Shown piece after piece: positions 43,360 to 52,216 of a stretch of 64,000 bases of DNA (its first letter is position 1; every line of letters starts with the position of its first letter). This DNA comes from Gemmatimonadaceae bacterium (GTDB lineage: Bacteria; Gemmatimonadota; Gemmatimonadetes; Gemmatimonadales; Gemmatimonadaceae): positions 310,001-374,000 of the forward strand of contig JADZDM010000005.1 in assembly GCA_020851035.1 (NCBI GenBank). Direction: 5' to 3'. The notes below the pieces were generated by a model. That model did no database searches. It saw only the letters and a list, made by a program, of their open reading frames with translations, and had not been told where the DNA came from. The translations under genes were made by a program, and so were the position numbers.

Positions 43360-43968
43360 TCACCCCAACCGCGCGGTGAACCGGGTGCCGAGCGCTCGTG
43401 ACTTCGGCGCCGTGCGGGCGGCTTCCGCGTGACCATAGGTCGACGGCTCCACCATGCTGCGCGATTCGGTGTAGACGGTGCGCGTCACATCGCGCTTCGG
43501 GACGACCGCCTTCGACGCGGCTGTGCGCGCGGCGGCAGCCCTGGGATCCGCCTTCGCCATCATCATCACCACCGCATCGCGCGACAGCCCCGTGCGACGT
43601 GCAATCTCGAGCGCATCGGCACCTGCGTTCTTCAACGCACGTGCCGAGACCTTCGACACCGGCGTGTGCACCTTCACGGTCTTCACCGAGCCTGACCTGC
43701 GACGCGGACGGTTCACGACCGCCTGCTCGGCGGGGATGGACATCATCCCCATCGGCGTCAGCCAGCGCGTGAAGCCACTGGCTTCCGGCGACATGGCCGG
43801 CTGGCGCGCCTCACGGCGGCGACCGCGCCAGATCGCGATGATCGCGAGCACGAACGCCAGCAGCAGCAGCGCCCCGGTGATGGAGATCATGAGCTGGTCC
43901 CCCGAGACGAGGAACCGGCCGATCGCGGTGGCGCGGGCGAGGGCGGCGTCGAGGTCGAGTCGTGACAT
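43360..43968 (-). CDS. DUF2802/DUF6115-like flagellar-locus membrane protein
   Basis: A 202-residue protein. The ATG that overlaps the fliA stop (TGATG) is used because AGGAGG lies 7 bases upstream. Residues 25-48 form one membrane helix (ISITGALLLLAFVLAIIAIW), followed by a basic linker. Residues about 105-140 (SARALKNAGADALEIARRTGLSRDAVVMMM) look like the small helix-turn-helix-like domain of DUF2802 and DUF6115. Such proteins sit beside fliA or chemotaxis genes in other bacteria; function unknown. The C-terminus is basic and unstructured. Confidence 0.65.
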   Translation of the reverse strand: MSRLDLDAALARATAIGRFLVSGDQLMISITGALLLLAFVLAIIAIWRGRRREARQPAMSPEASGFTRWLTPMGMMSIPAEQAVVNRPRRRSGSVKTVKVHTPVSKVSARALKNAGADALEIARRTGLSRDAVVMMMAKADPRAAAARTAASKAVVPKRDVTRTVYTESRSMVEPSTYGHAEAARTAPKSRALGTRFTARLG

Positions 43969-44918
43969 CACGCCACCTCCTCACGCAGCGGCCGGAGTTC
44001 GGTGCGCAGCTTCTGCAGCGCCTTGCTGCGGATCTGCGACACGCGGCTCTCGGTGAGCTCGAGGATGTCGGCGATCTCGTGCAGCTTCAGCTCCTCGAAG
44101 TAGTAGAGGCTGAGCACCGTGCGCTCCTGCTCCTTGAGGCGCAGGATCGCGTCGCGCAGGTGATGCACTTCCTGCTCGCGGGTGATCATGTCGTCCACCG
44201 AGTCGTTGGCCTCGTCGGCCAGCACCTCGATCGGCGTGGGCGCGAGCGTCTCGGTCTCGCTGGGGCTGCGGTCGAGCGGCACGTGGTGGGCCCCCTCGAT
44301 GTCGGAGCGCCACTTCCAGAGCGTCGGCAGGTCCACGCCGAGGTGGTCGGCGACCTCGCGGTCGCTGGGGGTGCGCCCGAGCACGCGGCCGAGGGTCTCG
44401 CGGGCCTGGCTGATCTCGCGCGTCTTGCGGCGGATGGAGCGGGGCACGTGGTCCTGGCGCCGCAGCTCGTCGAGGATCGCGCCGCGGATGCGCGGCGCCG
44501 CGAAGGTGCTGAAGGCGAGGCCACGCTCCACGTCGAACGCCTCGAGCGCGGACATCAACCCGATCGAGCCCGAGCTCACCAGCTCGTCGAAGTCGGCCTT
44601 CACGGCCAGCGTCTTCGACATCTGGCGGGCGACGTGATGCACGAGTCCGAGGTGTTCCTTCAGGAGCTGCTCGCGGGCGCCGGCATCACCTTCGGACATC
44701 AACCGCCAGAGGGACACCTGCGGATCCATCGTGGGCTCCTTGCGCTTGGTGGTGGCCGCAGCGCCGCTGCGCGTGGTGGTGGTGAGGGTGGCGCGCGGGG
44801 AGCGCACGACCGGCGTGTCGGCCGGCGGGACCAGCGGCATGACGGTGTTGGCGGCGGCCGCCACGCCGGGGCGTGCGGCGGAGATGACTGGCCGGCGGGT
44901 ACGTGCGGAGTTCGTCAT
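43968..44918 (-). CDS. fliA: Flagellar sigma factor FliA (sigma-28 family)
   Basis: A 316-residue protein. The start overlaps the flhF stop (ATGA) and gives an unusual 64-residue Ser/Thr/Ala/Pro extension before the normal beginning at MDPQVSLWRLMSEGD. Region 2 shows LVHHVARQMSKTL, FDELVSSGSIGLMSALEAFD and FSTFAAPRIRGAILDELRRQDHVPRSIRRK, the FliA/WhiG form. Region 4 ends RLKEQERTVLSLYYFEELKLHEIADILELTESRVSQIRSKAL. An ATG at the core start could give a 252-residue protein of normal size. Confidence 0.93.
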   Translation of the reverse strand: MTNSARTRRPVISAARPGVAAAANTVMPLVPPADTPVVRSPRATLTTTTRSGAAATTKRKEPTMDPQVSLWRLMSEGDAGAREQLLKEHLGLVHHVARQMSKTLAVKADFDELVSSGSIGLMSALEAFDVERGLAFSTFAAPRIRGAILDELRRQDHVPRSIRRKTREISQARETLGRVLGRTPSDREVADHLGVDLPTLWKWRSDIEGAHHVPLDRSPSETETLAPTPIEVLADEANDSVDDMITREQEVHHLRDAILRLKEQERTVLSLYYFEELKLHEIADILELTESRVSQIRSKALQKLRTELRPLREEVA

Positions 44919-45733
44919 GCGGCCACCTGTCCGGCCACGAGGCCGAGGGATGCGAGGATGCGCTGGGGAGCGGGCTTCAGGTCGGCCGGGACATCCAGGC
45001 CATCGGTGAGCCAGCGGGTGGGAAGGGCCAGCAGTGCGGCGAGATCAGCGATGCCGGCGTCACCCGGAACGTCGTCGAGCTTCGAGAGGAGCAGGTGCGT
45101 GGGTCGCAGCGCCGCGTGCGACGCCATGGTGGCCGCGGCGACATCGGCGCGGATGCCGGCGGGAAGCACGAGGTGGATCTCGTCGGGACGCAGCGCGCGC
45201 AGGATCGGCCACCAGGCCTCGTCGCGTGCGCCGGCCTTGGGGCTGCGCCCGGGCGTGTCCACGATCACCACGTCGAGCGAGCCGAGGGTCGCGAGTGCCG
45301 TCGCGGCGTCGGTGGTGTCGTACGCCACCTCCAGCGCACAGCCGGTGATCTCGGCGTAGGTGGCGATCTGCTCGAGCCCTGCCACACGGAAGGTGTCGAG
45401 CGTGAGCAGTCCCACGTTCCAGGTGCCGAAGCCGTGCACGTTGGCCGCCAGCTTGGCGACGGTGGTGGTCTTGCCGGCGCCGGTGGGACCGACGAGGGCG
45501 ATCAGGTACGGGCGACCGGTGCGCCGCTCCGACGGCAGTGGCAGGTGCGTTGGCGTGAGCTGCCGCCGGAAGGCCTCGACATCCGCTGCGGAAGCGGCGA
45601 CGACCTCCACCGACTGCTCGTTTCCATCGCGCACGGTGCGCGTCTGCAGCACCACGGCGTCGTCGCCGAAGAGGGCCTCGGCGCTGCGCGCGACGGCGCT
45701 GAGGTCGCGGGCACGAAATGTCTCAAGCCGCAT
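44915..45733 (-). CDS. flhF: Flagellar SRP-type GTPase FlhF, short form
   Basis: About 272 residues; the ATG at MRLETFRARDL is used. The N-terminal B domain is short (about 70 residues), followed by the SRP-GTPase fold: GPTGAGKTTTVAKLAA (P-loop), LDTFRVAGLEQI, VDTPGRSP and LSKLDDVPGDAG. FlhF places the flagellum at the pole and recruits export parts. Typical FlhF proteins are 370-460 residues, so this is at the small end. No flhG follows; the next gene is fliA. Confidence 0.92.
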   Translation of the reverse strand: MRLETFRARDLSAVARSAEALFGDDAVVLQTRTVRDGNEQSVEVVAASAADVEAFRRQLTPTHLPLPSERRTGRPYLIALVGPTGAGKTTTVAKLAANVHGFGTWNVGLLTLDTFRVAGLEQIATYAEITGCALEVAYDTTDAATALATLGSLDVVIVDTPGRSPKAGARDEAWWPILRALRPDEIHLVLPAGIRADVAAATMASHAALRPTHLLLSKLDDVPGDAGIADLAALLALPTRWLTDGLDVPADLKPAPQRILASLGLVAGQVAA

Positions 45734-47813
45734 AAGGCAATTCCCAGGTGGCAACCGAGGTGAGGTTCACCGACGCCGGCAGTTCGGCGAGGCTGACGAC
45801 CGGCACGTTCGGGAGCACCGGTTCGATGAGGCGCCGCACGCCGACGCGCAGCGTGGGCGGGGTGATGAGCGGCAGCGGCCGGCCTTCGACCGCGTGCATG
45901 GTCGCGATGTGGTTCAGGTCTCGCAGCAGCGTGGCGAGCGTGTCGGGGTTGAGCAGCGACATCCCCTGCTGCGTGCTGCGCGGGCTGAACAGGCCGCTCA
46001 GTGCGGCCTCGAGGCGCGGGCCGATGGTGACACCGCGCACGCTGCCCGTCATGTCGAGGAAGAGGCGGCTGATCGGGTTCGACAGCGAGCGCCGGACGAC
46101 TTCCGTGAGCTGCTCGGGATCCTTCGTCTGCTCGGCAGCGTCACCGAGTGCCTCGAGGATCGAGACGAGATCGCGGATCGGCACCCGCTCGCGCAGCAGG
46201 CGCTGGAGCACACGGTGCAGCGTGCCGAGCGTGATGCGTCCGGGGATGATCTCCTCGACGAGCGCGGGATGGCTCTTCTTCAGCGCATCGACCATCTCCT
46301 GCACGTCCTGGCGGCCGAGCAGGTCGGCGGCGTGGGACTTCAGCGTCTCCATCAGGTGGGTGGCGATCACGGTGCTCGGCTCGACCACCACCCAGCCGGC
46401 GGCCTCCGCCTCGATGCGCGCGGCGGTGGTGATCCACTTCGCGGGCATGGCGAAGCTCGGGTCGACGGTGTCCATCCCGTCGATCTCCTGCATCACGCCA
46501 CCGGTGTTGAGGGCCAGCAGGAAGCGCGGCATCACCTCGGCGCGGGCCACCTCGGCGCCGCGGATCTTCACCACGTACTCGTTGGCTGGCAGGCGGATGT
46601 CGTCGCGGATGCGGATCGCCGGCACCAGGATGCCGAGTTCCTGCGCACCTTGCTTGCGGAGCAGGGCGATGCGCTCGAGCAGGTCGCCGCCCTGCTTCTC
46701 GTCGATGAGCGGGATGACGGCGTAGCCCACCTCCAGCTCGATCGGGTCGATCTGGAGCAGGTCCTGCATCGGGTCAGTGGTGGCGGGCAGCGCAGGCTTC
46801 GGCGCATCGGCGATGGCCTGCGCCTCGGTGGCGCGGTCCTCGATGGCGGTGGCGCTCCGGGCCACGAACGCCATGGTGCCGGCGAGCGCGAGGAAGGGGA
46901 ACGCGGGCAGCCCCGGCATCAGCGCGAAGCTGCCCAAGACGCCGGCGGCGATCCACATCGCGCGTGGCTGCCGTGCGAGCTGGCCGGAGATCACGTCACC
47001 CATGCCGCGTCCGTTGGCGGAGTTGGTGACCATCAGGCCGGCGGCGACGGAGATGATCAGCGCCGGCACCTGGCTCACCAGGCCCTCACCGACGGTGAGC
47101 ATCACGTACTTGCTGGCGGCGGCACCGATCGGCAGGTTCTTCTGCACGACGCCGATGATGATGCCGCCGATGATGTTGATGCCGGTGATGAGCAGTGCCG
47201 CGACCGCGTCACCCTTCACGAACTTCGAGGCGCCATCCATCGAGCCGAAGAAGTCGGCCTGCTGCGAGACGCGCTCACGGCGCTCCCGGGCGGCGGCCTC
47301 GTCGATCAGGCCGGCGGCGAGGTCGGCGTCGATCGCCATCTGCTTGCCGGGCATGGCGTCGAGGGTGAACCGGGCGGCCACCTCGGCCACGCGCCCGGCG
47401 CCCTTCGTGATCACCACGAAGTTGATCGCGAGCAGGATCAGGAAGACGACGATGCCGACGACGTAGTTGCCGCGCAGGATGAAGGTGCCGAACGCCTGGA
47501 TGATGCTGCCGGCGTGACCTTCCCCGAGGATGAGCCGCGTGGAGCTGACGTTCAGCCCGAGGCGGAAGAGCGTGAGGATGAAGAGGACGGCGGGAAACGA
47601 CGAGAACTCGAGCGGGTCCTTGGTGCTCAGCGCGACCAGCAGCACCACCAGGGCGCTGGCGATGCTGGCGGCGAGCAGCAGGTCGAGGATGACGGCGGGG
47701 AGGGGAACGATCAGCAGCGAGACGATCGCGACCACGCCGATGGCGAGGGCGACTTCCGCGGTGCGCGCCGGACGGCTGTTTGCGCCCGGGAGTGCGGCCG
47801 CCGCAGCGCTCAC
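45723..47813 (-). CDS. flhA: Flagellar export gate protein FlhA
   Basis: A 696-residue inner-membrane protein with a GTG start. There are about eight membrane segments in the first 330 residues, including DPLEFSSFPAVLFILTLFRLGLNVSSTRLIL and the FHIPEP region ARFTLDAMPGKQMAIDADL. The C-terminal cytoplasmic domain (350-696) binds substrates and chaperones. Its stop lies 11 bases inside the start of flhF. Confidence 0.97.
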   Translation of the reverse strand: MSAAAAALPGANSRPARTAEVALAIGVVAIVSLLIVPLPAVILDLLLAASIASALVVLLVALSTKDPLEFSSFPAVLFILTLFRLGLNVSSTRLILGEGHAGSIIQAFGTFILRGNYVVGIVVFLILLAINFVVITKGAGRVAEVAARFTLDAMPGKQMAIDADLAAGLIDEAAARERRERVSQQADFFGSMDGASKFVKGDAVAALLITGINIIGGIIIGVVQKNLPIGAAASKYVMLTVGEGLVSQVPALIISVAAGLMVTNSANGRGMGDVISGQLARQPRAMWIAAGVLGSFALMPGLPAFPFLALAGTMAFVARSATAIEDRATEAQAIADAPKPALPATTDPMQDLLQIDPIELEVGYAVIPLIDEKQGGDLLERIALLRKQGAQELGILVPAIRIRDDIRLPANEYVVKIRGAEVARAEVMPRFLLALNTGGVMQEIDGMDTVDPSFAMPAKWITTAARIEAEAAGWVVVEPSTVIATHLMETLKSHAADLLGRQDVQEMVDALKKSHPALVEEIIPGRITLGTLHRVLQRLLRERVPIRDLVSILEALGDAAEQTKDPEQLTEVVRRSLSNPISRLFLDMTGSVRGVTIGPRLEAALSGLFSPRSTQQGMSLLNPDTLATLLRDLNHIATMHAVEGRPLPLITPPTLRVGVRRLIEPVLPNVPVVSLAELPASVNLTSVATWELPYAA

Positions 47814-48043
47814 GCGCCGGTCTCCGTGCGACGGCGGACCGTCGGGGCGGTGTAGGTGAGGGCCGACGCAGCCGCGGGCGCGCGATAGACGGTGCGGCGC
47901 GCCGCAGGTGTCTCGATGCGTGACGCGGCGCCGGTGCCGGGCGCGTCGTAGCGCGTGGTGCGGTGCGGCGCGGGGTCGTCGTAGCGGTGTGCGCGCCTGT
48001 CAGCCGGCTGGCGCACGGGGGGGCGGATGGTGGTGGCGGCCAT
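47810..48043 (-). CDS. Small basic ORF between fliQ and flhA
   Basis: A 77-residue predicted protein I do not recognise: Arg/Pro/Thr/Ala-rich, with the short pattern Y-x-A/D-P recurring (YDAPG, YRAPA, YTAPT). It has a plausible RBS (TGAGGC) and a four-base overlap with the flhA GTG. It could be a real accessory peptide or serve only to couple translation of flhA to fliQ. Confidence 0.45.
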   Translation of the reverse strand: MAATTIRPPVRQPADRRAHRYDDPAPHRTTRYDAPGTGAASRIETPAARRTVYRAPAAASALTYTAPTVRRRTETGA

Positions 48044-48053
48044 GGATGGTGCC

Positions 48054-48323
48054 TCAGGCCGCGAACTGCGGAAGACTGCGAAACAGCTCGGTGGTGAACT
48101 TCACCAGCAGCTGGATCATCCACGGCAGCGCGACGAGGAAGATCGCCGAGACGCCGACGAGCTTCGGCAGGAAGACGAGGGTCTGTTCCTGGATCTGCGT
48201 GACGCTCTGGAAGATCGAGACGACCAGCCCGATGCCGAGCGAGACGGCGAGCATGGGGGCCGACACCAGCAGCGACAGCAGGATGGCGTTGCGGGCGAGA
48301 TCGACGATCTGGGTGTGCGACAT
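48054..48323 (-). CDS. fliQ: Flagellar export gate protein FliQ
   Basis: An 89-residue protein with two membrane helices: AILLSLLVSAPMLAVSLGIGLVVSIFQSVTQIQEQTL and GVSAIFLVALPWMIQLLVKFT. The QSVTQIQEQTL segment is a FliQ signature. It is part of the FliPQR export gate. It is the first gene of the fliQ-flhA-flhF-fliA operon, with a sigma-54-type promoter upstream, whereas fliP and fliR are in another operon. Confidence 0.96.
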   Translation of the reverse strand: MSHTQIVDLARNAILLSLLVSAPMLAVSLGIGLVVSIFQSVTQIQEQTLVFLPKLVGVSAIFLVALPWMIQLLVKFTTELFRSLPQFAA

Positions 48324-48354
48324 GAGCCGTGGGGTCGGAGTACGGTCTCATGTA

Positions 48355-48373
48355 GAAGCAGGTGGGGTGCCAA
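48355..48373 (-). promoter_or_regulatory. Sigma-54-type promoter of fliQ operon
   Basis: On the minus strand TTGGCACCCCACCTGCTTC has TGGCAC at -24 and CTGCTT at -12 with GG and GC 10 bases apart, 32 bases before the fliQ ATG. Further upstream (48411-48427) is an imperfect palindrome CCGATAACACGTTACGG. The rest of this 325-base divergent region holds no other recognisable feature. Confidence 0.7.
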
Positions 48374-48648
48374 CCTGTGGATGGGTTGTCGAAGTCTCCT
48401 AAGGCATTCTCCGATAACACGTTACGGCTTCAATGGCCGCGACTGCTTCAGGCGGCTCGCGCGGCCATGCGGCAGCCTTTGCCGAGGGGGTGGTCGGCGC
48501 GGATTGCCGCTGAGGAGCGGCGGCGGGCGTCAGGTGTTTGTGCAGGCCCGGCGCCGGTCTGCTTGTCGTTCGACGTACGGTGGGCGATCCGTTCAGCCGG
48601 CGATCACGATGGGGCCGCCGAATCGCAAACACCCCAATCCGACACGTC

Positions 48649-49725
48649 ATGCCCGGTCTCGATGCACTCCTTGGCGGCAGTGGTCTGGCGTGCTGCCTGC
48701 TCCTGGCGGTGCTGGCGTGGCGTGATGCCGGCGAGTTCTCGCAGGGACGGGTGCTGGGTGCGCTGGCCGTGAGCGTCAGCGCACAGCTGCTGGCACTCTC
48801 GCCGGCAGCACTGCTGCTGCCCGACGGCGCGAGCCTGCTGCTCCGATTGCTCGGCGCGCCGAACGTGGGGCTGCTCTGGTGGTTCTGCCTGGGCCTGCTG
48901 CGCGACGGGTTCCGTCCGGGCCGCGTCGAGTGGGCGGGAGGAATGGCGCTCGCGCTGGTGCCGCTGGTGTACCTGCTGGTGGATGCTGGCGTGCCGGTGC
49001 CGCAGGTGGACGCGATCGCCGCGGCTGGGTCGCTGCCGCCACTGATGATGGTGGGACATGTGGTCACCGTGGCGTTGCGCGGGCGGGCGTCGGACCTGCT
49101 CGAGCCGCGGCGGCGCGCCAGGAGCTGGCTGGCGTTCGCGCTGGTGTTCGCGCTGGTCGTGTCGCTGGCGACGGAGGAGCTTTCCGATGCGCAGCTTGCC
49201 TCGGTCCTCCGCAACGCCCTGGTCGTGGTGCCGATGAGCGTGCTGTTGCTGCTCTGGCTGACCCGGTTGCAGGTGGAGCGGCTGCAGTTCCTGCCGGTGG
49301 TCGTCGGCGCGCCGGTGGCCCGTCCGGCGATGGACCCGCGCGACATCGCCCTGCACCGACGGCTGACGCACGCCCTGGATGCCGACGCATGCTACCTGGA
49401 TGCCGGCCTGACGATCGATGGCCTGGCCGACCGGCTGCGTGCGCCGGTGCAGCAGGTGCGGGCGCTGATCAACACCGGACTGGGGCACCGCAACTTCCCG
49501 GCGTTCCTGAACGAGTACCGGGTGGCACACGCGAAGCGGTTGCTGGCCGATCCCGAGCGGGGGCGCGACACGGTGCTGGCGGTGGCGATGCACTCGGGGT
49601 TCGCGTCCTTGGCGACGTTCAACCGGGTGTTCCGCGAGGTGGAGGGGAGCACGCCGACGGCGTTTCGTGCGGCGGCATTGGCGCGGCAGCTCCCCGAAAA
49701 CGCGGACATGCCCCGCGAATCATGA
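48649..49725 (+). CDS. AraC-family regulator with membrane N-terminus
   Basis: A 358-residue protein. Six or seven hydrophobic segments fill residues 1-210 (GLACCLLLAVLAW, LALVPLVYLLVDAGV, LAFALVFALVVSLA), and the C-terminal 110 residues are an AraC-type double helix-turn-helix (LTIDGLADRLRAPVQQVRALIN and VLAVAMHSGFASLATFNRVFREVEGSTPTAFR). Membrane-bound AraC regulators sense envelope or external signals. The target is unknown. It is divergent from the fliQ operon. Confidence 0.85.
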   Translation: MPGLDALLGGSGLACCLLLAVLAWRDAGEFSQGRVLGALAVSVSAQLLALSPAALLLPDGASLLLRLLGAPNVGLLWWFCLGLLRDGFRPGRVEWAGGMALALVPLVYLLVDAGVPVPQVDAIAAAGSLPPLMMVGHVVTVALRGRASDLLEPRRRARSWLAFALVFALVVSLATEELSDAQLASVLRNALVVVPMSVLLLLWLTRLQVERLQFLPVVVGAPVARPAMDPRDIALHRRLTHALDADACYLDAGLTIDGLADRLRAPVQQVRALINTGLGHRNFPAFLNEYRVAHAKRLLADPERGRDTVLAVAMHSGFASLATFNRVFREVEGSTPTAFRAAALARQLPENADMPRES

Positions 49726-49842
49726 ATCGGGGAGTGTCGGCCACGAACTGAGGAGACGCCGAGGGCGGCGGAACGCAGGATGGGGGGCGCGCGCGGTCAA
49801 CTGGGACCGTGGTGCGCGTCACCCTCTGCGGAGTGAATCGAC

Positions 49843-51090
49843 ATGTCGCACCGGTCAGTGATCGTGATGGCGTTCCTGTGCATCACCAGCGCCGCTGCGG
49901 CCCAGCCGTCGGTGGGGCGCGCCGATCGCGGGTCGGTGCTCCGGGTGGACTCACTGGGGGAGGTGGACCGCGGGGCGCTGGCGGCGTTCGCGGCGCCGCT
50001 GGACGGATCGATCCGGGTGCACGGTGCGGTGCGGATGTATCGGCTGGTGTACCGCACGGTGCTGCATGGGCGGGCGGTGGATGCGTCGGGGCTGCTGGTG
50101 GTACCCGCTGACCGGGTGCGACCCCGTGGGGTGGTGCTGTTCCTGCACGGCACCAACGTCACGCGGGCGCTGGCGCCGTCGCAGCCCGACCGCGTTGACG
50201 GCAACGAGGAAGCGGCGGTGTTCGGTGGGAACGGGTACCTGGTGGTGCTGCCGGACTACCTGGGGCTGGGTGAATCCACGGTGCCGCAGCCGTACATGAT
50301 CGCGGCGGCGCAGCGGGATGTGTCGATCGACATGCTGCGGGCGGTCCGTACCGTGGCGGGAGCGATGCACACCGGGTGGGATCCGTCGCTGCTGCTGCTG
50401 GGGTTCTCGCAGGGCGGGCACAGCGTGGCCGCGGTGCAGCGCGAGCTGGAGCGGCGGCCGCTGGCGGGGTACCGGCTGCGCGGCGCGGTGGCGGTGGCCG
50501 GGGCGTTCGCGTTGCGGCGGGTGTCGCTGCCGTATACGCTCGACAACAACGGTGTCGGCTACCTGGCAATCTCGGTGATGGCGTACTGCCGGTACTACGG
50601 GCGTCCGGTGTCGGACGCGTTCGCACCGGCGCTGGCGCAGGCACTGCCGACGCTGCTGGACGGGAACCACGGGATGGACGAGATCGCACCGGTGCTGCCG
50701 GAGGACGTGCGTGCGCTGTTCACGCCGGCGTTCCTCCGGCAGGTGGACGGGCGCGAGGCGGGCTGGTTCACGCGGGCGTTGGACGAGAACTCGCTGGACG
50801 CGTGGGTGCCGCGGGCGCCGTTGCGGTTCTACAACGGTGAGGCGGACACGGACGTGTCGCGGGCGGATGCGAAGCGGCTGCACGACTTCGCGAAGCCGCG
50901 AGGTGGGGCGGTGTCACTGCACTCGCTGGGGCGCGTGGCGCACCAGGAGAGTTCGGGGCGGATGTATGCGCCGGTGCTGGCGTGGTTCGATTCGCTCAGC
51001 GCGGCGCGGCGCGCAGGCGGTCCTCGACGAGCCGCGGGAAGTGCTGGATCCCGTCCCCCGGCACATCACCTGCGGCGGCGCCATGGATGA
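49843..51090 (+). CDS. Secreted alpha/beta-hydrolase (lipase-like)
   Basis: A 415-residue protein with a signal peptide (MSHRSVIVMAFLCITSAAAAQ). The alpha/beta-hydrolase core contains VVLFLHGTNV (oxyanion region) and GFSQGGHS (nucleophile elbow, Ser about residue 190), with a late His in LGRVAHQESSG. The form resembles secretory lipases/esterases of the LIP family. The last 30 residues are Arg/Ala-rich low-complexity sequence, so the true end may be earlier by a frame error. It is not linked to the flagellar genes. Confidence 0.75.
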   Translation: MSHRSVIVMAFLCITSAAAAQPSVGRADRGSVLRVDSLGEVDRGALAAFAAPLDGSIRVHGAVRMYRLVYRTVLHGRAVDASGLLVVPADRVRPRGVVLFLHGTNVTRALAPSQPDRVDGNEEAAVFGGNGYLVVLPDYLGLGESTVPQPYMIAAAQRDVSIDMLRAVRTVAGAMHTGWDPSLLLLGFSQGGHSVAAVQRELERRPLAGYRLRGAVAVAGAFALRRVSLPYTLDNNGVGYLAISVMAYCRYYGRPVSDAFAPALAQALPTLLDGNHGMDEIAPVLPEDVRALFTPAFLRQVDGREAGWFTRALDENSLDAWVPRAPLRFYNGEADTDVSRADAKRLHDFAKPRGGAVSLHSLGRVAHQESSGRMYAPVLAWFDSLSAARRAGGPRRAAGSAGSRPPAHHLRRRHG

Positions 51091-51326
51091 CGCAGTGGCA
51101 CGACGACAGCCGTCGTCATCAGCGGTGTTTCGCGACATTCGTCCCGCGGAACTTCCGCGCGATGCACGGCGGGATACCATTCGGCACCATGCGGCGATGT
51201 GAATTGCTGCCTCGTGCGGCCGCGCCCGGCGGCGAGCTCTGGTGACGCCGCGGCCCGGACGGGCCACGGAACCCGCCGGTGGGTCACGCGTACGCCATTC
51301 GATGCTCCCCGACCTTCGAGCCTGAC

Positions 51327-52184
51327 ATGCCCGGCGCCGCCGACGTCCTTCGCCTGCATCCTGAGTGGTATCACTCCATCGAGCTGGCGCCCGGTGTCGT
51401 CACGCCCGGGCGTGCGCCACTGGCGTTCTGGGAGGAGGAACTGCGCGCCATCGCCCTGCCGGACCTTTCGGGGCGGTCGGTGCTCGACATCGGCGCCTAC
51501 GACGGCTTCTTCTCGTTCGCAGCCGAGCGCCGGGGTGCCGCGCGCGTGGTGGCGCTGGATCACTACGCCTGGTTCACGGACATGCCGGCGTACATGCAGG
51601 AGTGGCGCGAGGCGCAGCAGGCCGGCCGGTTCCTGCCCCCGCCGCACCTGACCGGGCACTGGCGTCCGGACGAGCTGCCCGGCCGGCGGCCGTTCGAGGC
51701 GGCGCGTGCCGCGCTCGGGAGCACGGTCGAGGCGGTGGCCCGCGACTTCATGACGACAGGACCTGCGGACATCGGCACCTTCGACGTCGTGCTCTTTCTC
51801 GGTGTGCTCTATCACCTGGAGGAGCCGCTGACGGCGCTGCGTCGTGTGTTCGCGCTCACGGCCCCGGGTGGACGCTGCGTGATCGAGACGGAGGCGATGG
51901 AGATCCCGGGGTCGGGTCGCCGGGCGCTCTGCGAGTTCTTCCCGGGCGATGAGCTGAACGGGGACGCCTCGAACTGGTGGGCGCCGAACCGTGCCGCCCT
52001 CGTCGGCCTGTGCCAGGCGGCGGGGTTCGCGTCGGTGGAGGTGCTGCCGGAGCGGCAGCCCCTGAGCCTGGCGCGGCGCGCCGGCAAGCTGGCGAAGAAC
52101 CGCGTCGCCCGCGTGCCGTTCAGCGGCGTGGCGCGACGCTACCGGCTGGTGGTGCACGCCATGCGGGCCGCGCAGCCGGGGTGA
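51327..52184 (+). CDS. CmoB-like SAM-dependent methyltransferase
   Basis: A 285-residue protein. WYHSIELAPGV near residue 19 matches the WxHxI element of the CmoB/DUF1698 group, then VLDIGAYDGFFSFAAERRGA is SAM motif I, and FDVVLFLGVLYHLEEPLTAL is the motif IV region. True CmoB modifies tRNA wobble uridine with carboxy-SAM. The group also contains small-molecule methyltransferases, and nothing here tells which. It converges on flhB. Confidence 0.8.
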   Translation: MPGAADVLRLHPEWYHSIELAPGVVTPGRAPLAFWEEELRAIALPDLSGRSVLDIGAYDGFFSFAAERRGAARVVALDHYAWFTDMPAYMQEWREAQQAGRFLPPPHLTGHWRPDELPGRRPFEAARAALGSTVEAVARDFMTTGPADIGTFDVVLFLGVLYHLEEPLTALRRVFALTAPGGRCVIETEAMEIPGSGRRALCEFFPGDELNGDASNWWAPNRAALVGLCQAAGFASVEVLPERQPLSLARRAGKLAKNRVARVPFSGVARRYRLVVHAMRAAQPG

Positions 52185-52187
52185 CCC

Positions 52188-52216
52188 GACGGCGCGCGAC
52201 GCAGCGGCGCGCCGTC
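52188..52216. terminator. Bidirectional terminator hairpin
   Basis: A 10-bp inverted repeat GACGGCGCGC/GCGCGCCGTC with a 9-base loop, between the convergent CmoB-like gene and flhB. Its right arm overlaps the flhB stop codon. Confidence 0.65.

Noticed and set aside
44726-44918. FliA N-terminal extension as the remnant of an FlhG gene
   Set aside because: The 64 residues are Ser/Thr/Ala/Pro-rich and lack the Walker A or any MinD-like motif.
45360-47855. Long plus-strand frame of 831 codons opposite flhA
   Set aside because: It is antisense to an unambiguous FlhA and composed of Arg/His/Asp-rich nonsense.
48411-48427. Imperfect palindrome CCGATAACACGTTACGG between fliQ and the AraC gene
   Set aside because: It could be an operator, but with one copy and several mismatches it is not enough for a separate call; it is mentioned under the fliQ promoter.
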